Positions 16,214 through 24,670 of a DNA stretch of 32,325 nucleotides are shown one piece after another. The stretch comes from an uncultured Ferrovum sp. (GTDB taxonomy: Bacteria; Pseudomonadota; Gammaproteobacteria; Burkholderiales; Ferrovaceae), in NCBI GenBank assembly GCA_903863375.1, contig CAIPBT010000167.1:1-32325 (forward strand), given 5' to 3'. The number at the start of each line of letters is the position of its first letter. Position 1 is the stretch's first letter. The position numbers were made by a program, and so were the translations under genes. Under the pieces are notes generated by a model. The model was not told the DNA's origin, searched no databases, and saw only the letters and a list, made by a program, of their open reading frames with translations.

Positions 16214-17098
16214 ATGGCGATATCCGACGCCACGCCGACGGATCCGGCAATACCCACGCCAGCGGGTCCGGCAGCCGCTGCCGGAGCGGGGGCCGGCAGC
16301 GACCTGCTGCCGGGCTTGATTGCGGCCGTCAAGCGTGTCGCCCACCAGGAAGTGATGCCGCGCTACCTGAACGTGGCGCGGCACCGCAAAGGCGACGGCA
16401 GCCTCTTTACCCAGGCTGATCTGGCCGCGCAGGAAGCGCTGGTCAGCGAATTGCGCGACATCCTCGACTGCCCGTTCATCGGCGAAGAAATGGGCGCCGA
16501 GCGTCAGCGTGCGCTTTGGGATGCCGGCGAACAGGGCGTCTGGTGTGTCGACCCGATCGACGGCACGTCGAATTTCGTCAACGGCATTCCCTACTTTGCC
16601 GTCTCCGTCGCGCTGGTCCGGGCTGGCCGCCCCTTGCTGGGAGTGGTGTACGACCCGGTGGCCGACGAATGCTTCTACGCGGCGCACGATCAGGGTGCCT
16701 GGCTAAACGGGGAGCAACTGCCGATCAAGGAAGGCGCGCCCACGCTGCGCGAGTCGATCGCGCAGGCCGACCTGAAGCGGTTGCCGCGCGAACTGTCGCT
16801 GATGTTGGGGCACCGCCCGCCCTACGCCTCGCACCGCAATTTCGGCGCCAGCACACTGGAGTGGTGTTACGTGGCGGCCGGCCGTTTTGATGTGTACATC
16901 CACGGGGGTCAGAAACTGTGGGATTACGCGGCAGGCGTACTTGTGCTGCAGGAAGCCGGTGGTCACGTCAGCGGGTTGCGCGTGGACGACTTCTGGGCGC
17001 AGCCGGATCCCTTTCAGCGCTCGGTGATCGCTGCCCTGCGTGCTGACGTGTTTGCTGACTGGCGTGCCTGGACACGGCTGCATCTGCAGGACAGCTAG
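16214..17098 (+). CDS. Inositol-monophosphatase family sugar phosphatase
   Basis: Metal-dependent phosphatase of the IMPase/FBPase/CysQ superfamily, 294 residues. The metal-binding motifs are all present: GEEMG (about residue 93), WCVDPIDGTSNFVNGIP (about 112) and KLWDYAAGVLVLQEAGG (about 233). The N-terminal 30 residues are a low-complexity Ala/Pro/Gly extension before DLLPGLIAAVKRVAHQEVMPRYLNV. Substrate cannot be read from sequence: inositol phosphate, histidinol phosphate, PAP and fructose 1,6-bisphosphate are all used in this superfamily. It ends 11 bp from the convergent cbbR-like gene in a locus that lacks a recognisable fructose-bisphosphatase, which makes a sugar-bisphosphate role worth testing. 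Confidence 0.9.
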   Translation: MAISDATPTDPAIPTPAGPAAAAGAGAGSDLLPGLIAAVKRVAHQEVMPRYLNVARHRKGDGSLFTQADLAAQEALVSELRDILDCPFIGEEMGAERQRALWDAGEQGVWCVDPIDGTSNFVNGIPYFAVSVALVRAGRPLLGVVYDPVADECFYAAHDQGAWLNGEQLPIKEGAPTLRESIAQADLKRLPRELSLMLGHRPPYASHRNFGASTLEWCYVAAGRFDVYIHGGQKLWDYAAGVLVLQEAGGHVSGLRVDDFWAQPDPFQRSVIAALRADVFADWRAWTRLHLQDS

Positions 17099-17109
17099 AT
17101 TCCGGCCAG

Positions 17110-18027
17110 TCAGGCCGGGGCGACAAACTCGGCGATCACCTTTTCGGCGTTTTCCAGCAGGAAGCTCTTGAAGGCGCGTGCCACCGGTGGCAGGCGTTTT
17201 TCCTTCAGGTGCACCAGGTGCCAGTCGCGCACCACCGGCATGCCTTGCACGGGCAGCACCAGCAGGCGTCCGGTTTCCACCTCCAGACGCAGGGTGTGCA
17301 GCGAGAGCAGGCTAACGCCCATACCGGCAATGACGGCCTGCTTGATCGTCTCGTTGCTGCTCATCTCCATCCGTGCCTGCAGCTTCAGGCCATGCTCGGT
17401 GAACAGGCGCTCGAGCACCTGACGGGTGCCAGACCCTTTCTCGCGCAGGATCAGGGGCTCCTCTGCCACGCGCGCCACCGACAGCCGCTTGGCATTGGCG
17501 AAGCGGTGGCCTGGCGGGGCGATGAACACATGCGGATTGCGGGCGAAAGGCTCGGAGCTGACCGCCACCTCGGCCGGTGGCCGTCCCATCACCACCATGT
17601 CGACATCGTTTTCCGCCAGCTGCTCGAGAATGCGTTCGCGGTTGCCCACCGTGAGGCGCAGCTGGACATCGGGATGCACCTGACAGAAGCGCGACAGCAA
17701 CAGAGGCATGAAGTATTTCGCCGTGCTGATGATCGCGATGTCGAGCCGGCCACGCACCCCCTGGCGCAGGCTCTCCATGGCTTCCTTGGTTTCGCGCAAC
17801 TGACGCGCCACTACCCGGCTGTGGTGATGCAGTTCTTCCCCAGCCTCGGTCAGGTGAATCTTCTTGCCGACCTGCTCCAGCAGGGGCAGGCCGATGGTTT
17901 CTTCCAGCTGACGGATCTGCATGGACACCGCCGGCTGGGTCAGGTGCAGTTCCTCGGCCGCCCGGGAAAAGCTGAGCAGGCGGGCCACCGACTCGAAAAT
18001 CTGCATCTGACGGAAGGTGAAGTGCAC
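17110..18027 (-). CDS. cbbR: LysR-type regulator, CbbR-like
   Basis: Probable activator of the divergent cbbA-cbbP operon. The 305-residue protein starts at GTG 18027 (VHFTFRQMQIFESVARLLSFSRAAEELHLTQPAVSMQIRQLEE), with the LysR winged helix-turn-helix over residues about 4-62. The effector domain spans about 90-300 (LDIAIISTAKYFMPLLLSRFCQVHPDVQLRL; NDVDMVVMGRPP). The HLTQPAVSMQ helix and the effector-domain start are typical of CbbR proteins, and the place, divergent to fba-prk, is the standard cbbR position. An upstream in-frame start at 18147 would add 40 non-LysR residues and is rejected. CbbR proteins sense metabolites such as RuBP, PEP or NADPH; which applies here is unknown. Confidence 0.88.
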   Translation of the reverse strand: MHFTFRQMQIFESVARLLSFSRAAEELHLTQPAVSMQIRQLEETIGLPLLEQVGKKIHLTEAGEELHHHSRVVARQLRETKEAMESLRQGVRGRLDIAIISTAKYFMPLLLSRFCQVHPDVQLRLTVGNRERILEQLAENDVDMVVMGRPPAEVAVSSEPFARNPHVFIAPPGHRFANAKRLSVARVAEEPLILREKGSGTRQVLERLFTEHGLKLQARMEMSSNETIKQAVIAGMGVSLLSLHTLRLEVETGRLLVLPVQGMPVVRDWHLVHLKEKRLPPVARAFKSFLLENAEKVIAEFVAPA

Positions 18028-18050
18028 GGCGAACCCTGAAGAACACAATC

Positions 18051-18088
18051 GTTGTCGATCATAGGGGCAGGAGAACGGGATCGACAAC
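18051..18088. promoter_or_regulatory. Perfect 10-bp inverted repeat overlapping the cbbR promoter
   Basis: GTTGTCGATC at 18051-18060 is exactly complementary to GATCGACAAC at 18079-18088, with an 18-bp spacer (arm centres 28 bp apart). The left arm also overlaps a smaller dyad, ACAA-TCG-TTGT, at 18045-18055. On the minus strand TTGTCG (18087-18082), an 18-bp spacer and TATGAT (18063-18058) make a plausible cbbR promoter, so the arms coincide with its -35 and -10 boxes. This fits an autoregulated LysR-type operator; binding is inferred from position and symmetry only. Confidence 0.65.
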
Positions 18089-18165
18089 CTGCGCTGCAGC
18101 AATCTGCCGGCGCCCCCGCACGGGTGCCCGCGGGAGCGCCGTCCCACGCCCGCGCCCAGACTTGC

Positions 18166-18191
18166 TAAAATAGGGGTTACAGACCGGTAAC
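18166..18191 (+). promoter_or_regulatory. Candidate cbbA -10 box and adjoining inverted repeat
   Basis: TAAAAT at 18166-18171 is a fair -10 box 55 bases upstream of the cbbA ATG; no good -35 is seen, as expected for an activator-dependent promoter. Immediately downstream GTTAC (18176-18180) and GTAAC (18187-18191) form an inverted repeat containing TTA-N8-TAA, a LysR-type symmetry, near the predicted start of transcription. Confidence 0.4.
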
Positions 18192-18226
18192 AGCGCCGGC
18201 ATTCCCCTTCTCCGGAGACCCTCCCG

Positions 18227-19282
18227 ATGGCCCTGATTTCCCTGCGTCAACTACTCGATCATGCGGCCGAGCACTCCTATGGTGTGCCCGCCTTCAACGT
18301 CAACAACCTCGAGCAGTTCCAGGCAATCCTTCAGGCCGCCGATGAAACCCGCAGCCCGGTAATCCTGCAGGCCTCGGCCGGCGCCCGCAAATATGCCGGC
18401 GAGCCGTTCCTGCGCCACATGCTGCTGGCTGCCATCGAGCAGTACCCGCACCTGCCCATCGTGATGCACCAGGATCACGGCGCCAGCCCGGCCGTCTGCC
18501 AGCGCTCGATCCGCTCCGGCTTTTCGAGCGTGATGATGGACGGCTCGCTGATGGAAGACATGAAAACCCCTGGCAGCTATGACTACAACGTGGGCGTGAC
18601 GCAGCTGGTGGTGCGCATGGCGCACGCCTGTGGCGTGTCGGTCGAGGGCGAGCTCGGTTGCCTGGGTTCGCTCGAGTCGGGCCTGGCCGGCGAAGAGGAC
18701 GGCTCGGGGGCAGAGGGCATCCTGTCGCACGACCAGATGCTGACCGATCCGGAAGAGGCGGCGCGCTTCGTGGCCGATACCGGGGTAGACGCGCTGGCGA
18801 TCGCCATCGGCACGTCGCACGGCGCCTACAAGTTCACCCGCAAGCCCACCGGCGACATCCTGGCCATCGAGCGCATCAAGGCCATCCATGCACGCATCCC
18901 CAACACCCACCTGGTGATGCACGGCTCCAGCTCGGTGCCGCAGGACTGGCTGGCAGTGATCCGTGATAACGGTGGCGACATCAAGGAAACCTATGGCGTG
19001 CCGGTGGAAGAAATCCAGCTCGGCATTCAGCATGGTGTGCGCAAGATCAACATCGACACCGACATCCGGCTCGCCATGACGGGCGCCCTGCGCCGCGCCT
19101 TCAACGATGACCGTTCCGAATTCGATCCGCGCAAGTACATGAAGTACGCCACCGCCGCCGCCAAGGGCATCTGCGTTGACCGCTTCCAGGCCTTCGGTTG
19201 CGCCGGCATGGCCGACCGCATCACTCCCCTGCCCCTGGAAGCCATGGCCGAACGCTACCTGAAGGCAACGAAGGCCGCCTGA
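18227..19282 (+). CDS. cbbA: Class II fructose-bisphosphate aldolase, Calvin-cycle subtype
   Basis: Zinc enzyme that condenses dihydroxyacetone phosphate with glyceraldehyde 3-phosphate (or erythrose 4-phosphate) to make fructose (or sedoheptulose) bisphosphate; reversible. The 351-residue protein carries [16 protein letters not shown] at the start, the zinc site [63 protein letters not shown] and [20 protein letters not shown]. The C-terminal [28 protein letters not shown] resembles CbbA proteins. The ATG at 18227 has GGAG about 12 bases upstream. It is the first gene of the block divergent from cbbR, and prk follows 8 bases after its stop. In many betaproteobacteria the housekeeping fba lies between pyk and purC; that position is empty here. 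Confidence 0.95.
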   Translation: MALISLRQLLDHAAEHSYGVPAFNVNNLEQFQAILQAADETRSPVILQASAGARKYAGEPFLRHMLLAAIEQYPHLPIVMHQDHGASPAVCQRSIRSGFSSVMMDGSLMEDMKTPGSYDYNVGVTQLVVRMAHACGVSVEGELGCLGSLESGLAGEEDGSGAEGILSHDQMLTDPEEAARFVADTGVDALAIAIGTSHGAYKFTRKPTGDILAIERIKAIHARIPNTHLVMHGSSSVPQDWLAVIRDNGGDIKETYGVPVEEIQLGIQHGVRKINIDTDIRLAMTGALRRAFNDDRSEFDPRKYMKYATAAAKGICVDRFQAFGCAGMADRITPLPLEAMAERYLKATKAA

Positions 19283-19290
19283 GCCCGGCC

Positions 19291-20277
19291 ATGTCGATCG
19301 CCCATCCGGTGATCGCGGTGACCGGCTCCTCCGGAGCCGGTACCACCTCGGTGAAGCGCACCTTCGAGCACATCTTCCGCCGCGACGGCATCAATGCTGC
19401 CTATGTGGAGGGTGACAGCTTTCATCGTTTCGACCGCGAGGGCATGAAAGCCGCCATCGCCGAATCCGAGCGGGTGGGGGGCAAACCGGTCTCGCATTTC
19501 GGACCGGAAGCCAACCTGTTCGTCGAGCTGGCGGAACTGTTCCGTGCCTACGGTGAACATGGCAGCGGCAAGGTCCGGCATTACGTGCACGATGATGCCG
19601 AGGCGATGATCTACGATCAGCCGCCCGGCACCTTCACCGAATGGGAAGACCTGTTGCCCGGCACCGACTGCCTGCTCTACGAGGGCCTGCATGGCGGTGC
19701 CGTGAGCGAAGACGCCAACATCGCCCAGCACACCGACCTGCTAATCGGCGTGGTGCCGATCGTCAACCTGGAATGGATCCAGAAAATTCATCGTGACACC
19801 AAAATGCGCGGCTATTCCCTCGAGGCCGTCACGCACACCATCCTGCGGCGCATGCACGACTATGTGCACTTCATCACGCCGCAGTTTTCCCGCACCCACA
19901 TCAATTTCCAGCGGGTACCGATTGTCGACACCAGCAACCCCTTCGTAGCGCGCGACATTCCCACGCTGGATGAAAGCCTGCTGGTGATCCGCTTCCGCAA
20001 TCCGAAAGGCATTCCCTTTCCCTACCTGCTCAGCATGCTGAACGGTGCCTTCATGAGCCGCGCCAACTGCATTGTGGTGCCGGGCGGCAAGATGGAACTT
20101 GCGATGCAGCTGATCCTGACCCCGATGGTGCAACAGCTGCTGGAAAACCGGGCCCGCGGCGTGCGCACCTTCGCTGAAGTCTTTCCCAGCCGCTGCCCCC
20201 AGGAGGCCGCGGCCCCCGGCGCAGCAACCCCGGGTGCATCGGCCTCAGGTGCATCAGCGTCAGGTGCAGCGACCTGA
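19291..20277 (+). CDS. cbbP: Phosphoribulokinase
   Basis: Phosphorylates ribulose 5-phosphate to ribulose 1,5-bisphosphate, the RuBisCO substrate; this reaction is specific to the Calvin-Benson cycle. The 328-residue protein is the proteobacterial octameric class: P-loop TGSSGAGTTSVKRTF (residues 11-25), YVEGDSFHRFDREGMKAA, HFGPEANLFVELAELFRAYGEHG, YHR-type region KVRHYVHDDAEA, and LLYEGLHGGAV with the Walker B acid. KIHRDTKMRGYSLEAVTHTILRRM, the substrate region, is intact. Relatives end near residue 290; here about 30 extra residues form an Ala/Ser/Gly-rich tail made by 15-bp repeats. It lies 8 bases after cbbA and before tkt. Confidence 0.96.
   Translation: MSIAHPVIAVTGSSGAGTTSVKRTFEHIFRRDGINAAYVEGDSFHRFDREGMKAAIAESERVGGKPVSHFGPEANLFVELAELFRAYGEHGSGKVRHYVHDDAEAMIYDQPPGTFTEWEDLLPGTDCLLYEGLHGGAVSEDANIAQHTDLLIGVVPIVNLEWIQKIHRDTKMRGYSLEAVTHTILRRMHDYVHFITPQFSRTHINFQRVPIVDTSNPFVARDIPTLDESLLVIRFRNPKGIPFPYLLSMLNGAFMSRANCIVVPGGKMELAMQLILTPMVQQLLENRARGVRTFAEVFPSRCPQEAAAPGAATPGASASGASASGAAT
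20233..20277. repeat. Three 15-bp direct repeats at the 3' end of prk
   Basis: Copies at 20233-20247, 20248-20262 and 20263-20277 share GGTGCA and a similar remainder; the last ends in the TGA stop. They encode the GASASGASASGA-type tail of phosphoribulokinase and appear to have grown by in-frame duplication. Confidence 0.8.
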
Positions 20278-20278
20278 T

Positions 20279-20307
20279 TTGAACCGGCAGGCAAGTCCGG
20301 GGATAAT
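20279..20307 (+). promoter_or_regulatory. Candidate sigma70 promoter for tkt-gap-pgk-pyk
   Basis: TTGAAC (20279-20284), a 17-bp spacer and GATAAT (20302-20307) form a good housekeeping promoter in the 65-bp prk-tkt gap. Transcription would begin near 20314, about 29 bases before the tkt ATG. It would allow the glycolytic genes to be expressed without the CbbR-controlled part. Confidence 0.6.
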
Positions 20308-20342
20308 GCTGGGTTTATCTACCCATCCGGTCGCCTGATTCC

Positions 20343-22346
20343 ATGTCCACGACAGCTGTTGCCTCCCGCGATCTTGCGAACGCCCTTCGCGTCCTTGCCA
20401 TGGACGCTGTCCAACAGGCAAACTCGGGCCATCCGGGCATGCCAATGGGGATGGCCGACATCGCCGAAGCCTTGTGGAACCGCCATCTGCGGCACAATCC
20501 GGCCAACCCGCATTGGGCCAACCGCGACCGCTTCGTGCTGAGCAACGGCCATGGCTCCATGCTGATTTATGGCCTGCTGCACCTGACCGGCTACGACCTC
20601 AGCCTGGATGACCTGAAGGCCTTCCGGCAGATGCATTCCAAAACGCCGGGACATCCGGAATATGGCATCACCCCCGGCGTCGAGACCACCACCGGTCCGC
20701 TCGGTCAGGGCATCGCCAATGCGGTCGGCATGGCGGTTGCCGAACGGGTGCTGGCCGCACAGTTCAACCGGCCCGGCCATACCATTGTCGATCACTTCAC
20801 CTATGCCTTCGTGGGCGACGGTTGCCTGATGGAGGGCATCTCGCACGAAGCCTGCTCGCTGGCCGGCACGCTGGGCCTGAACAAGCTGATCGTGCTGTAC
20901 GACGACAACGGCATTTCGATCGACGGGAACGTGCAGGGCTGGTTTGCCGACGATACTCCGGGGCGGTTCCGCGCCTACGGCTGGAACGTGATCCCGGCCG
21001 TGGATGGACACGACGGCGATGCCGTCGCCGCCGCCATTGCCGCCGCCCGACAAGCCGACCGTCCCACCCTGATCTGTTGCAAGACAGCCATCGGCAAGGG
21101 CTCGCCCGCCAAGGAGGGCAGTGCCGATGCGCATGGTTCGCCGCTCGGCGCCCAGGAGATTGCTGCCACGCGGGCAGCGCTCGGCTGGAACCATGGCCCC
21201 TTCGAGATTCCGGCCGACATCGCGGCGGCCTGGAATGCGCAAGGGCGCGGTGCGGCGGCGGAACAGGAATGGAACGCCCGCTTTGCCGCCTACCAGCAGG
21301 CCTTCCCGGCCGAGGCCGGTGAATTCCTGCGCCGCCTGTCCGGCGACCTGCCGGCAGCCTGGGGTGCCACCGTCGAGGCGCTAGAGGCTGCCGTGCGCAG
21401 CAAGGCCGAAACGATTGCCAGCCGGAAGGCCTCGCAGAATGCGATCGCTGCCCTGGCACCCGTGCTGCCGGAGTTTGTCGGCGGTTCGGCCGACCTGACC
21501 GGCAGTAACCTGACCAACTGGCCGGGCATGCAGATCTTCACCGCTGCGGCGGGTGGCAACTACCTGAACTACGGCGTGCGCGAGTTCGCCATGAGCGCGA
21601 TGATAAATGGCATGGCGCTGCATGGCGGCCTGCTGCCGTTTGCCGGCACTTTCCTCACCTTCAGCGATTACGCTCGCAATGCCCTGCGCATGGCGGCGCT
21701 GATGAAACTGGGGGCGATTTTCGTCTATACCCACGATTCGATCGGCCTTGGGGAAGATGGTCCGACCCACCAGCCGGTGGAGCATCTGGCCAGCCTGCGC
21801 CTGATGCCGGGACTGGACGTCTGGCGTCCCGCCGACACGCTGGAAAGCGCGCTGGCCTGGGTGTGTGCCGTCGAGCGCAACAATGGCCCCAGCGCCCTGG
21901 TATTCAGCCGCCAGAACCTGCCCTACCTGGCGGACAGCCAGCGCACGGCGGCCGACATCCGCCGCGGCGGCTATGTGTTGCGCGACCCGGCCAATGGCAA
22001 GCCAGTGGCCGTGATCATCGCCACCGGATCAGAGGTGGCACTGGCCCTGCAGACGCAGGACCAGCTGGCCGCCGCCGGTATCGCGGTAAGGGTGGTGTCG
22101 ATGCCGGCCACCACGGTGTTCGACCGTCAGGATGCCGCCTGGCGCGAACGTGTGCTGCCCGCCGGCCTGCCACGCGTGGCCGTGGAAGCGGGCGTCACCG
22201 GGCTGTGGCACAAATATGTTGGCCTGCATGGCCGGGTGATCGGCATCGACACCTACGGCGAGTCGGCCCCGGCGGGTGTGTTGTTCCAGTATTTTGGTTT
22301 CACTGTGGAGCGCGTAGCGGAAGCCGTGCGCGCCGTCCTGTCCTGA
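20343..22346 (+). CDS. tkt: Transketolase
   Basis: Thiamine-diphosphate enzyme that moves two-carbon units between sugar phosphates in the pentose phosphate pathway and Calvin cycle. The 667-residue length is normal. Visible motifs: [26 protein letters not shown] at the start, [36 protein letters not shown], the ThDP/metal motif [18 protein letters not shown] with [34 protein letters not shown] and [10 protein letters not shown]. The C-terminal domain ends [29 protein letters not shown]. It is the first gene of a tkt-gap-pgk-pyk run; in the cbb naming it would be cbbT. One gene may serve both pathways. Confidence 0.97.
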   Translation: MSTTAVASRDLANALRVLAMDAVQQANSGHPGMPMGMADIAEALWNRHLRHNPANPHWANRDRFVLSNGHGSMLIYGLLHLTGYDLSLDDLKAFRQMHSKTPGHPEYGITPGVETTTGPLGQGIANAVGMAVAERVLAAQFNRPGHTIVDHFTYAFVGDGCLMEGISHEACSLAGTLGLNKLIVLYDDNGISIDGNVQGWFADDTPGRFRAYGWNVIPAVDGHDGDAVAAAIAAARQADRPTLICCKTAIGKGSPAKEGSADAHGSPLGAQEIAATRAALGWNHGPFEIPADIAAAWNAQGRGAAAEQEWNARFAAYQQAFPAEAGEFLRRLSGDLPAAWGATVEALEAAVRSKAETIASRKASQNAIAALAPVLPEFVGGSADLTGSNLTNWPGMQIFTAAAGGNYLNYGVREFAMSAMINGMALHGGLLPFAGTFLTFSDYARNALRMAALMKLGAIFVYTHDSIGLGEDGPTHQPVEHLASLRLMPGLDVWRPADTLESALAWVCAVERNNGPSALVFSRQNLPYLADSQRTAADIRRGGYVLRDPANGKPVAVIIATGSEVALALQTQDQLAAAGIAVRVVSMPATTVFDRQDAAWRERVLPAGLPRVAVEAGVTGLWHKYVGLHGRVIGIDTYGESAPAGVLFQYFGFTVERVAEAVRAVLS

Positions 22347-22357
22347 GGAGAGAGAGC

Positions 22358-23374
22358 ATGACCATCAAGGTTGCCATCAACGGTTATGGCCGCATCGGCC
22401 GCAATGTCCTGCGTGCGCTGTACGAATCCCATCGCACCGGCGAGATTCAGGTGGTCGCGATCAATGATCTCGGCAACGCCGAGACCAACGCCCACCTCAC
22501 CCGTTACGACACCGCCCATGGCAAGTTCCACTTCCCGGTCAGCGTGGACGGTGGCGACCTGATCATCAACGGCGACCGCATCAAGGTCTTTGCGCAGCGC
22601 AATCCGGCTGACCTGCCCTGGGGTGCGCTGGGCATCGACGTGGTGATGGAATGTACCGGCCTGTTCACCACCAAGGAAAAGGCTGGCCTGCATCTGGCCG
22701 CCGGGGCCAAGAAGGTGCTGATTTCGGCACCGGGCGGCAAGGATGTCGACGCCACGGTGGTCTATGGGGTGAACCATCAGGTGCTGAAGGCCAGCCACAC
22801 GGTGGTGTCAAACGCGTCCTGCACCACCAACTGCCTGGCGCCACTGGTGCAGCCGCTGCATCAGCAGCTGGGCGTGCTGAAGGGGCTGATGACCACCATC
22901 CACTCCTACACCAATGACCAGGTGCTGACCGATGTCTATCACTCGGACCTGCACCGCGCCCGCTCGGCCACCATGTCGATGATCCCGACCAAGACCGGCG
23001 CCGCCGCCGCCGTGGGACTGGTGTTGCCGGAACTGAACGGCAAGCTGGACGGGTTTGCCGTGCGCGTCCCCACCATCAACGTGTCGATGGTCGACCTCAC
23101 CTTCGAAGCCGCTCGTCCGACCAGCGTGGAAGAAGTCAACGCCATCATGAAGGCCGCATCGGAAAGCCCGGCACTGAAGGGCATCCTGAACTACAACACG
23201 CAGCCGCTGGTGTCGGTGGACTTCAATCACGATCCGGCCAGCAGCACCTTCGACGCCGGCCTCACCAAGGTCTCGAACGGCAATCTGGTCAAGGTACTGA
23301 GCTGGTACGACAACGAGTGGGGTTTCAGCAACCGCATGTTGGACACCACCGTCGCCTGGATGGCGGCCAAGTGA
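22358..23374 (+). CDS. gap: Glyceraldehyde-3-phosphate dehydrogenase, type I
   Basis: Interconverts glyceraldehyde 3-phosphate and 1,3-bisphosphoglycerate. The 338-residue protein begins [19 protein letters not shown] (Rossmann motif); the catalytic cysteine is Cys155 in [12 protein letters not shown]; the helper His lies in [10 protein letters not shown], and [15 protein letters not shown] closes the protein. Asp in [18 protein letters not shown] suggests NAD preference, although cbbG-type enzymes can vary. A strong GGAGAGAGAG ribosome-binding site precedes the ATG at 22358. Its stop overlaps the GTG start of pgk. Confidence 0.97.
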   Translation: MTIKVAINGYGRIGRNVLRALYESHRTGEIQVVAINDLGNAETNAHLTRYDTAHGKFHFPVSVDGGDLIINGDRIKVFAQRNPADLPWGALGIDVVMECTGLFTTKEKAGLHLAAGAKKVLISAPGGKDVDATVVYGVNHQVLKASHTVVSNASCTTNCLAPLVQPLHQQLGVLKGLMTTIHSYTNDQVLTDVYHSDLHRARSATMSMIPTKTGAAAAVGLVLPELNGKLDGFAVRVPTINVSMVDLTFEAARPTSVEEVNAIMKAASESPALKGILNYNTQPLVSVDFNHDPASSTFDAGLTKVSNGNLVKVLSWYDNEWGFSNRMLDTTVAWMAAK

Positions 23375-24579
23375 GTACCCTCACGCCGAATCCGACGGCC
23401 CCCACCTTCCTGCGCATGGCCGATCTGGCCCTGGCAGGCAAGCGGGTGCTGATCCGTGCTGACCTGAACGTGCCGATGGAGAATGGCCGGATCACCGACG
23501 ACACGCGCATCCGCGCGAGCCTCGGCGCCATTCGCCATGCCCTGTCGGCCGGCGCGCGCGTGCTGCTGATGTCGCACCTGGGCCGGCCGGTGGAGGGCAG
23601 TTTTGACGCCGCCCTGTCGCTGGCGCCGGTGGCGCATCGACTGGCGCAACTGCTCGACCAGCCGGTCTATCTGCACCAGGGGGCGCTCGAAACAGCGCGC
23701 GCCGAACCGGGCCAACTGGTCATGCTGGAGAACGTGCGCTTCCGCAAGGGCGAAAAGAAGGATGACGCCATGCTGGCGCGGGCGTATGCCGGCCTGTGCG
23801 ACATCTACGTGATGGATGCTTTCGGCACGGCCCACCGCGCCGAATCTTCCACCCATGGCACCGGTCTGTATGCGCCGGTTGCCTGCGCCGGGCCGCTGCT
23901 GGCAGCCGAGCTGGATGCGCTGACGCGGGCGCTGATGAGCCCGAAGAAGCCGCTGGTGGCCATTGTCGGCGGCTCGAAGGTCAGCACCAAGCTGTCGGTG
24001 CTAACCGAACTGGCCGGGCGCGTCGATCGCCTGATCGTGGGCGGCGGCATCGCCAACACTTTCATCCTGGCGGCCGGTGGCCGCATCGGCAAATCGCTGG
24101 CCGAACCTGATCAGGTTGACGTGGCCAAAGGCATCCTGGCGGCCATGGCCGAACACGGCGCTGAAGTCCCGATTCCCACCGATGTGGTGGTGGGCAAGGC
24201 TTTCGCCCCGGATGCCGTGGCCACCGTGAAACCGGTGAGCCAGGTGGCCGACGACGACATGATCTTTGACATTGGCCCGGAAACGGCCACACGCCTCGCG
24301 GGCATCATCGCTGAAGCCGGCACCGTGGTGTGGAACGGCCCGGTGGGCGTGTTCGAATTCGAGCAGTTCGCGCATGGCACCGAGGCGCTGGCGCAGGCCA
24401 TCGGCGCCAGTGCGGCCTTCAGCATTGCCGGTGGCGGTGACACGCTGGCCGCCATCAGCAAGTTTGGGGTGGAAGAGCAGATTTCCTATATTTCCACCGG
24501 CGGCGGAGCCTTCCTGGAATTCCTCGAAGGCAGCGCGCTGCCCGCTGTAACCATGCTGGAACAACGCGCCCGCGGCTAA
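23371..24579 (+). CDS. pgk: Phosphoglycerate kinase
   Basis: Transfers phosphate between 1,3-bisphosphoglycerate and ADP in glycolysis, or the reverse in gluconeogenesis and the Calvin cycle. The 402 residues include [47 protein letters not shown], the hinge region [20 protein letters not shown] and the nucleotide-site [39 protein letters not shown] chose the GTG at 23371, which overlaps the gap stop as GTGA and implies coupled translation; an ATG at 23416 ([11 protein letters not shown]) would also give a complete protein but has no ribosome-binding site. Confidence 0.96.
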   Translation: MSTLTPNPTAPTFLRMADLALAGKRVLIRADLNVPMENGRITDDTRIRASLGAIRHALSAGARVLLMSHLGRPVEGSFDAALSLAPVAHRLAQLLDQPVYLHQGALETARAEPGQLVMLENVRFRKGEKKDDAMLARAYAGLCDIYVMDAFGTAHRAESSTHGTGLYAPVACAGPLLAAELDALTRALMSPKKPLVAIVGGSKVSTKLSVLTELAGRVDRLIVGGGIANTFILAAGGRIGKSLAEPDQVDVAKGILAAMAEHGAEVPIPTDVVVGKAFAPDAVATVKPVSQVADDDMIFDIGPETATRLAGIIAEAGTVVWNGPVGVFEFEQFAHGTEALAQAIGASAAFSIAGGGDTLAAISKFGVEEQISYISTGGGAFLEFLEGSALPAVTMLEQRARG

Positions 24580-24670
24580 ACTCCAGGCTGACCGCAGTCG
24601 GGGACAGCATCGAACTGTGCCCGCCGGTCGGCCCCTTCCTGATCGCCTGATCCCGCCGAGGAGTTTAGCC

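Noticed and set aside
18028-18147. N-terminal 40-residue extension of the CbbR-like protein
   Set aside because: The LysR domain starts at VHFTFRQMQIF (GTG 18027); the extension would cover the predicted promoter and dyad.
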